A DNA stretch of 64,000 nucleotides from positions 248,001 through 312,000 of the forward strand of contig JALRME010000024.1 in NCBI GenBank assembly GCA_026120035.1, in the 5' to 3' direction. Shown in pieces: positions 57,365 through 64,000 of the stretch. The notes under the pieces are model-generated. The model was not told where the DNA came from. It made no database searches and saw only the letters and a program-made list of their open reading frames with translations. The translations under genes and the position numbers were made by a program. Each line of letters starts with the position of its first letter. Position 1 is the first letter of the stretch. This stretch comes from Coleophoma eucalyptorum (Eukaryota > Ascomycota > Leotiomycetes > Helotiales > Dermateaceae).

Positions 57365-59019
57365 GAAAGGGCAAGGCTGGGTCTGCCTCTGCTGTTTTTA
57401 GATGGAGGAGGTGTTTGGACAAATGAAACGCTCTGCTCAGGTGCTGCGAAAGCATATCTCTGCTACCCCCACAGCGTTTGCTCTTGCATGCCCAGCTGTC
57501 TGATGATGGGCTGATGAGGATCCGCAATGACACCCCTGCAAAGACTGGGGCCGCAGTAGAAACAGGGTTACTAAAGATGTCGGCGCTAGGACATGACGCC
57601 CATAGGTTCAAGGGCGCGCATTTCCCTTCCCTTGTCTCGTCGTGCTCTCAGTCTGCTGCTGCTGCTGGCTGAAAAACTGGGGCCTTGAAGTCAATGTCTG
57701 TTTCCCGCTGCTGCAGCAGATGCAATGCAGCCACGGACAAGGAACATGGGCCAAGTCAGAAATTCTGCGACAGAAACACCATCATCAAGCTTCCCCACTT
57801 TTCGCATTCCATTCCAGCAGGCAGGCAGGCAAACCAGAATGGAGCAGAGCGCGCTGTGCGACGACGACTCTCTGCACCTCCTCCCTCCTGCCACGCTCTG
57901 CTGAATACGGACTAGGTCTTCATGCGGCCCCTTCCTGCCATATGAGCTGTCTGGTTCGAGGGCAAGAGATCGCTTCAGACATCCCACGTCGCTGTTTTTG
58001 TGGTTCTTCAGGTCAAGGGATGCAAAGGGCAGAGGCAATAATCCAGAGTGAGAGGGAGATGGGAGGGTACAACGGGGATTAGCAGTAAGAGCCATTGCCT
58101 GGATTACAATATAGTTAGCCAACAATAATAGCAAGAGTAGGCTATGGGGAGTTACTTGCCTGCTTGGGTGTTGGGTGTTGGATGGCTGGCTGCTTTGCTG
58201 CGCTGCGCTGCTCTGCTCATTTTCGAGCACACCATTGTTTGGGCCAGTGCAATCCCACCTGCCTATCAGTGCGGCTAAGCCTTTTCGGTGCATGATCCTC
58301 AGCAGAATATTAGAATATTATTTTTCGTACCCCTCTAGCCTCAAGCCTCTAGCCTGTCCAGTAGCTCTCCAGTAGCCTCGAGCCACTCAGCCAACCAGCC
58401 AAGCTAGCCAAGCCAGCAGAATTTGGCTGCCACACCTGTTGCTGGACCGAGTTCACCCACGCTTTGCCTCTTCGGGTCTTGGTGGGACACCTGCACCTCC
58501 AGGCATTCTCATCTGCAGGACCTGGTCAAGACAGAGAGAGACACAGCGAGAGACAGGCCTGAACTTCCAACTCCACCAAGACCAATTCGTATATGGGCAA
58601 CCTTCTCCCACTCGATTTCACCACTTCACCTCTCGCTCACCTCATTTACATATTCGAAACCCAACTTCCTCCTCTCCCATCAGTCATCGATCACAGCATT
58701 ACGCTACTCAAGCACACAATCCCAAGATTCTTTGTTGCGAGCACTTGCTTTCATCATCCGTCTTCACGATTAGGCCATCGGCTTGTCAAAAATCCTTGAG
58801 CTCGCACGTAGTCTCAAGGCTCCACTTCTTCGAGTCACTCACCACCCGACCTCGCCTACTACATCGTCATATAAACTTGCATCTTCCCTCTCCGTAGAAT
58901 CTGCAGAAACAGCTCATCTATTCTTCATCCGAGAAGTTCATTGATTGCAACCAATCTCCCACCAGTCTTCGACATCTCGCTCCCAAAGACTTCCTCTTCC
59001 CAAAATACCAACAGATACA

Positions 59020-59487
59020 ATGGATATGGACTGGTCACTACCTTTCTGCCTCGCCTGTGACAGACAAACTGAGGGCGAGGTGTACTGCTCCGAGAGCTGC
59101 CGTCTAGCAGAGTACGAGAAGGCCTGCTCAAGCTCCGGATCCTCTCCTCAATCACCACGGGTCTCAACGTCATGGCCTACCACGAAATCCTCCAACTTCT
59201 ACCTTCCACCTGCATATAACTTCAACAACACTAGACAAATATCCTCCTCCGCAGCATCCCCTCCCACATCGTCCTTCACCTTTGCCCGACCTCAATCCTC
59301 TCCAACCTACGGCTCAAAGCCGGTCTTAACACCCTCAAGCTCGCAATCCAGCTTGTTCTCCATGCGTAGCAACTCATCTGCCTCTCAAGAGAAGAGCCCG
59401 GTCTCCGACGAAGACAGGTTGGCACTGAGGGACTACGAACGATCATTCGACCAATCTCGATTCGGCAGAAGGCAATCAACGCATTGA
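59020..59487 (+). CDS. ECL1/2/3-type zinc-binding protein
   Basis: A single-exon frame of 155 residues starts at the first in-frame ATG, 59020. The N-terminus is MDMDWSLPFCLACDRQTEG, then VYCSESCRLAEYEKA. The cysteines C10, C13, C23 and C27 make the C-x2-C-x9-C-x3-C zinc site of the ECL1/2/3 (life-span regulatory) family. The rest is a Ser/Pro-rich disordered tail ending in a charged block (SDEDRLALRDYERSF). In fission yeast Ecl proteins extend chronological life span and respond to sulfur, zinc or amino-acid starvation. The molecular activity is not settled, and family size (about 80-200 residues) fits. The upstream 500 nt are CT-rich and suggest a long leader. The family call rests on the N-terminal motif alone. 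Confidence 0.8.
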   Translation: MDMDWSLPFCLACDRQTEGEVYCSESCRLAEYEKACSSSGSSPQSPRVSTSWPTTKSSNFYLPPAYNFNNTRQISSSAASPPTSSFTFARPQSSPTYGSKPVLTPSSSQSSLFSMRSNSSASQEKSPVSDEDRLALRDYERSFDQSRFGRRQSTH

Positions 59488-62400
59488 AAGGAGGAGGCAC
59501 CCATGGATCATAATCCAACTTCAGTACTGCATCTTAGCATTGTTCGGCGTTCTTGTTCAGACATCTCTTACTCACGATACAATACCCATACTTCTCATCG
59601 TTCTTGAGGATCGCCATCCTCATTAGGACGAACCACAATATTATTGTACCAAAAGCATCTCGCGGAGTATACAGCACATCTCATCTCGTTTTTTATCAGC
59701 ATAACAAAAAGTTTCATTGGCCACTGGGAGCATCAGGGCAGAAAACCCAACACTCGTTTTATGGGAATTTCATTTCATCTCATCTGTTACATCATGGCAT
59801 CGGTCTAGGGTCTGGGGATCTGGGAATCACAAAGGGTTAGGGCATATAAGTTTTGGGTCACGGCAGCGTCGGAGCAGGGTTTCTTTTCTGGGGCGCCTTG
59901 GGAAGACATTGCACTCGGGTCTGGGAATTGTCCTTGGGAGTGTTATGCTTGGAGTCAACCGAGCAAGAGAGTTTCCTTTTAGATGAGGAGGCAAGACATT
60001 GTGATGTGTCCCATCGTATACGGGACGGTTTTTAGGGTATTCTACTGCTAGCCGAGGAAAGGAAGGAAGGAAAGGCAAGAAGCAAAGTTTTAGCATAGTA
60101 ACCAAATTTCAGACATCCTCTCACTGCCTTCGGTCATAAAATGACAGGCATAGAGTTTCTCACAAACACACCACGTTCTCTCCACGCTACATTCCACGCC
60201 TGATCTTTTGATCATACGAAAAAAAGCCTATTCCCCCATCTTCCTCCCCCATCTCTCATATCATCCCACACGTACATGTCACACTACTTGTGGCTCGGGC
60301 GCTTGACGGATCCAGTGGCAGGTATGCTGTGGTGTCATGCTGTCATTACATTAGTACTGGTACAGTCGGAAGGTACCCCGTTCTTTCTTTTTTCTCGTTC
60401 CTGTGAAGGTGGACTAATACCCAAAGCCCCTTCACCCCATCCACTGCACTGCACAAGGTGCACAAGGCCCTCGAACTTTCCTCTGCCCATCGGCTCAGGA
60501 ATCCACCACATTCAATTTCTCTCCACCGTTGCCCTTACATGTCCGTCAAGGTTCTACACGCTTGGGTCCAGCAGGACCGTCAAGTGTTGATAAGCAACCA
60601 ATTTACCTAAGGTACCTTAGCTTACCAATATTTCTCCAGTGCTCTGGCTGCTTGACTGTCTGTGTCTCTGTCTAATATCATTACAACCATTTCCATCTCC
60701 CCACTACACTCACCACTAAGACACGGGATCCTACCTTAACCCCAGTTACCCTCACTACGCGCACTTTGGTAAAACGTTTGCGTCCAAAAACGCTAAAAAC
60801 CCTTACGGCGAAAGCGATTAGTAGGTAGTCTAAGTTTCAAAAGAAGAGAAGGTTTTTGGTAACATCATTTCCTCAACGACAATCACACCACCCACTATGG
60901 GAAACCCGAATTCCGAAACAACAGGTTACTCTGCTCGCTTTCATTCTTCCGTCCGCGAAGGTGCTTGAGAAATATGTCACGCAAAGTACCTCATTTTTTC
61001 TCTCTCATCCCCCCTCATCGAATCTTTGGCCCGCGCACGCAAAGGCAAAGCCCGTGGTCTCGCATCAGCCTCCCAGCCCCCCAAGGGCCTGTTAGATAGA
61101 TTAGTCTGCAGAGATTACCTTACCCTATGCCATTACCCTCAGCCCAACCCGAAACCGAAAAAAATTTAAGCATTCTAATCACGCGCCCGCCGAGTGTCGC
61201 GTGCGAAGAGTAAAGAGGCAAACAAATGGGTGAGAGAGTTCTTTGCATTTTTTTTCCTTCCACGAAAGGAGCACCTTAGAGCGATCGAAGGATCTAGATC
61301 ATCCACCCACCCTCTCTGTCCCCTCCCAGCTCTTCCCAGCACCTCCTTTGCCCTTGTCTTGTCATAATTTCGGAGGAAAATTCTCCGTTTTTGACTTTTT
61401 TTCTTGCCTCTTCCTTCCCCAGATTTCTCGGCTTTTCTGCGATGTTGCACGCTTTCACTGGGCGTTGGGGTGTTTACATATGCTCCTGGCTTTGTTAATT
61501 ACAACGTCCCCTGCGTTTTGTTTCTCTTTTCTTTTGCTCGTAGCTCAAGAGCGAGAAACACGTTGCCGTAGCGGATAATTATGCTTAGAGAGAACAGAGA
61601 TTTTTAATTTTATGCTTTGGCTAAGGGAAAATAATTTTCTAGGTTTGAAGGGTTTTTTTTCTTTTGCATCGTTGCTGAAGCCTTCTCCGTCTGGTTGGTA
61701 AAGTCTCGTCCATAAAGTGAGTCTTGTCTTCTACATCGCTCGATCAGGAGACACGAGCCGAGAGCGTTGGATGGAAGCAGGAAGAAAGACGGCGAAGGAA
61801 TACGCTTTACGAAGCCTCACTTAATATTTTCTCCCTGTGCCTCCTGACCGATATTGGCTTCGTAGTCAGAGACAAAGATGGCAACACCTTGGTGGTATTT
61901 TGCATCATCCTGGCTATGTCGCGATTAGTCACTCAGCCTTCACAATCCACTCGGTGATTCACTTTTGCCCTCCTATGGTAGAACGGCTCCCGGATATCTG
62001 CAATACACGGTCAAACATGGCTCACCTAAGGCGACTATTGCATTCACAACCGGTGACCGTGTTACCTAGAACAACTAGCCTAGCATAGGATATTTACATT
62101 CATTCCCAGTCCCATTCCCATTCCCATTCCCAATCCCAGGCGCATTCGACGCCACCGCGCCGCCCCTCCCTCGAAATCATGGGGTAAAAAGGACTACTTA
62201 CCTCATTGCCAGGGGTATTTTTAGTCATGGTCACGCCCGGATCTACAATAGTACACTACAAGTGCAGCCAGTAGACCAGGATGGATCCGCAACTGTTTAA
62301 TAATGAAAACCATGCAATATCCTCTTCACTTCCTGCTTCACCCCTCGATGGACAAATCCGCTTCCGTCTCTCCGCCTCGTGTGCTCTGAGCTCGAATGAC

Positions 62401-64000
62401 TTAATCACGTTTCGACAACCTAGCCCAACACGTTTCTGAACAAGGCACTCACGTCACGCATGCCCATGCCGTGCTGTTGGTCAATGTGTCCTTTCTTACC
62501 TAAGAGAACTCTCCCTTCCCAACCGATCCCTTTCGCAAAGCTTTCTTTGTCCTTCGCTACTGTAGCGAGAAAGTTCGAAATGGTGTCAAAGCAGAAGCAT
62601 GAAATCCCAAAGCACCATCACGTCATAAGGACGGCTACACGGCCTCTTTTTTTTCCCTTTCATCGCACATTTGTTTTTTTTTTTTCTAAGTTGTGTTTGG
62701 TGCCCTGATCACGGGCGCAGTGGTGTCATACGGTACCTGGACAACGCATAGACTTTCTTTTTCTTCGCTCCTTCTGGGCCCTCTATGGCTGACGGCAGGG
62801 CTTTGGGTCTTGCATCTTGGCCTTCTTACCCCACAATACGACGTACGAGGAAGATGCTTGGATGCGGGGAGGGGGAGGAGCCAAGGAAGCCACGGTTGGC
62901 TGTTGCACCAAATTTGTCATATCCCATAGCCCAAGGGAAGTCCCACGAGTTTGGCCTCAGGTCTCCACTTACGTTTGTCGTCATGCTCTTGGCTTGTTTT
63001 CCTTCACTTTCTTTGCGAATGCCATGACCACACACTCACAACCTCGGACCTTTCTTCCCTGTCTCCCGTCACGTCAAAAAACATCAATGATTCTGGACCT
63101 CTGTTGTATCTTCCACCCTGGATCTTGTCGATGATGAAACACTGGAAGTCTGTAGCCTTAGGAGAATTTATTGCACTTCCTTGCATGAAGTGGTTCTTCT
63201 TACCTGACATTCCACACGCGACAGCAAGAAAGAGCAACGAATAACGCAAAGGATCGCTGACTGCTGCGGCACGGCTCCTGTTTCCTCGGCATAGAGGAGG
63301 CTGCTATGACAATGCGTATACAGTGTAGTATGTCAGCATGAAGTTCGAGAAGCAAGACGGAGCTGAGAAAATCAGCCTATCAGCCTTGCTTCTGCGGAGC
63401 CCTGCATTGCGTTTCTACGTGTCTATGTCCAGCACTCTGTCTCGAATCGCCTGCCTTGCAGCATGACTACATCGAGATGCGCTCGGGATAGGTGGTTCGA
63501 CACCAGAGCATTGCCAATAGCAAGCGCTCCTCCCCAGTAGCATCTGTGGGATCGATATCTCGCGAGATGCAAGATACACGGCACTTCCACAGTACAGTAG
63601 CACCCGTATATGCGCTGTACGTACCGAGAAGATCCACATGAGGGCCAAAAAGTCAGGTCAGGTCACGCCAGAAAGGAAAGTCCAAGCCCAAAAAGCCAGA
63701 AAAAGTCATACGTCTTTTCGGAAAATTTCTCTCCTCCATCATCCACAACTCTAAAACTTCGAAACTGCCTCCCCTTGTCCATTCGAGTCTAGCCGGATCT
63801 ACAAAAAACATCGCCGGTAGATTTGCACAGGATGGTTCTCCATAGCACTTTTTCATTTTTTGTTTCGCGCTCGTAAGTGCCGTATTGTCAGTTTTGCCCA
63901 CTTCCCGTCCATACCCGCTGGCTGAGAATTGGTGGGACATGCACATCTGTAGAGGAGAGGAAAGGGATCAAGGGCACATCCGTCATCGGCTCGCTTCGAG
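59488..64000. other. 4.5-kb right-hand region without a supportable gene
   Basis: It begins with the 3' UTR of the Ecl1-type gene. Only short frames follow. Several CT-rich plus-strand blocks (about 61290-61440, 62500-62700, 63000-63070) and long T runs look like promoter or leader DNA. This would fit a plus-strand gene starting beyond the window. Also present are a CCCATT microsatellite (62097-62139), perfect palindromes at 60607-60620 and 63557-63568, and a GGGTTAGGG at 59834. No RNA gene is recognised. Confidence 0.5.
62097..62139 (+). repeat. CCCATT-type microsatellite
   Basis: About seven imperfect 6-bp units based on CCCATT lie in the right-hand gene-free region. Confidence 0.85.

Larger units (their letters stand above)
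46979..59019. other. 12-kb region without a supportable gene
   Basis: The region runs from the VPS29 start to the Ecl1-type gene. 47.3-48.6 kb is AT-rich; the rest is mixed. All frames are short. The largest (minus strand 57691-58293, 200 codons) is low-complexity Leu/Ser sequence from CAG/CTG-rich DNA. A plus-strand frame 50644-50898 starts MAPWRDASF in good context and has five Cys in 84 codons, but resembles nothing known. Tandem repeats occur at 53838-53862, 54813-54846 and 57342-57364. G-rich runs occur at 49620 and 49820. About 58440-59019 is CT-rich and probably promoter and leader of the next gene. No tRNA, snRNA or transposase was recognised. It may hold non-coding transcripts or lineage-specific small genes. 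Confidence 0.5.

Noticed and set aside
57691..58293. A 200-codon minus-strand frame, the longest in the gene-free region.
   Set aside because: Low-complexity Leu/Ser/Gln content comes from CAG/CTG-rich DNA; there is no domain, and poor hydrophobic patterning.
59834..59842. GGGTTAGGG, which on the minus strand would read as a telomerase-RNA template or interstitial telomere repeat.
   Set aside because: It is only nine bases, a length expected a few times by chance in 64 kb, and it lies just downstream of a gene without other supporting structure.
63557..63568. Perfect palindrome ATCTCGCGAGAT as a regulatory site.
   Set aside because: It is a single short palindrome with no gene nearby; no basis to assign function in fungi.

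Overview
This is nuclear DNA of a filamentous ascomycete (Pezizomycotina). The genes have short introns (48-97 nt) with GT(A/G)-rich donors, CTAAC/CTAAT-type branch points and CAG/TAG acceptors. The proteins include clear fungal families: WetA, DASH subunit Dad2, a flavin-carrier/TRP-like protein, DUF3433, Sdh5, Erv25, Has1 and an Ecl1-type zinc protein. WetA points to a conidial mould lineage. A helotialean (Leotiomycetes) origin is my guess from general resemblance, not a demonstration. I saw no bacterial, viral or plasmid features and no convincing tRNA or rRNA gene.

Layout. 1-5.4 kb: almost no coding signal apart from a possible gene end at the left edge. 5.4-9.5 kb: two minus-strand genes, a C2H2-like protein and a coiled-coil protein. 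13.7-21 kb: three plus-strand genes, a TRP/flavin-carrier membrane protein, an uncharacterised fungal protein and SDH assembly factor Sdh5. 23.6-30 kb: wetA and a DUF3433 membrane protein, each with a long upstream region. 30.3-34.7 kb: compact housekeeping block, U1-C (minus), ERV25 (plus) and HAS1 (plus). 36.7-38.8 kb: an NCS1 uracil-type permease behind a cluster of GATAAG sites. 39.8-47 kb: a dense block with a TPX2-like protein (minus), DAD2 (minus), shugoshin (plus) and VPS29 (minus). 47-59 kb: about 12 kb with no supportable gene. 59.0-59.5 kb: a small Ecl1-type protein. 59.5-64 kb: no gene seen, with CT-rich blocks that may be the leader of a gene beyond the right edge.

How the genes relate. 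Most are unrelated housekeeping genes. The exception is the divergent pair DAD2 (kinetochore-microtubule coupling) and shugoshin (centromeric cohesion and tension), which share a 355-bp intergenic region. A third possibly spindle-linked gene, the TPX2-like one, lies beside them.

The most striking observations concern splicing. The U1-C gene, which encodes the U1 snRNP protein that helps define 5' splice sites, appears to contain a 10-nt first coding exon and a symmetric 6-nt microexon that supplies two residues of its zinc-finger start. VPS29 needs a GC-AG intron. Two other genes use GTTCGT donors, and the TPX2-like gene has an in-frame, stop-free 57-nt candidate intron. All exon joins were inferred by eye from reading-frame continuity, splice consensus and remembered family patterns; no alignment or RNA data were available.
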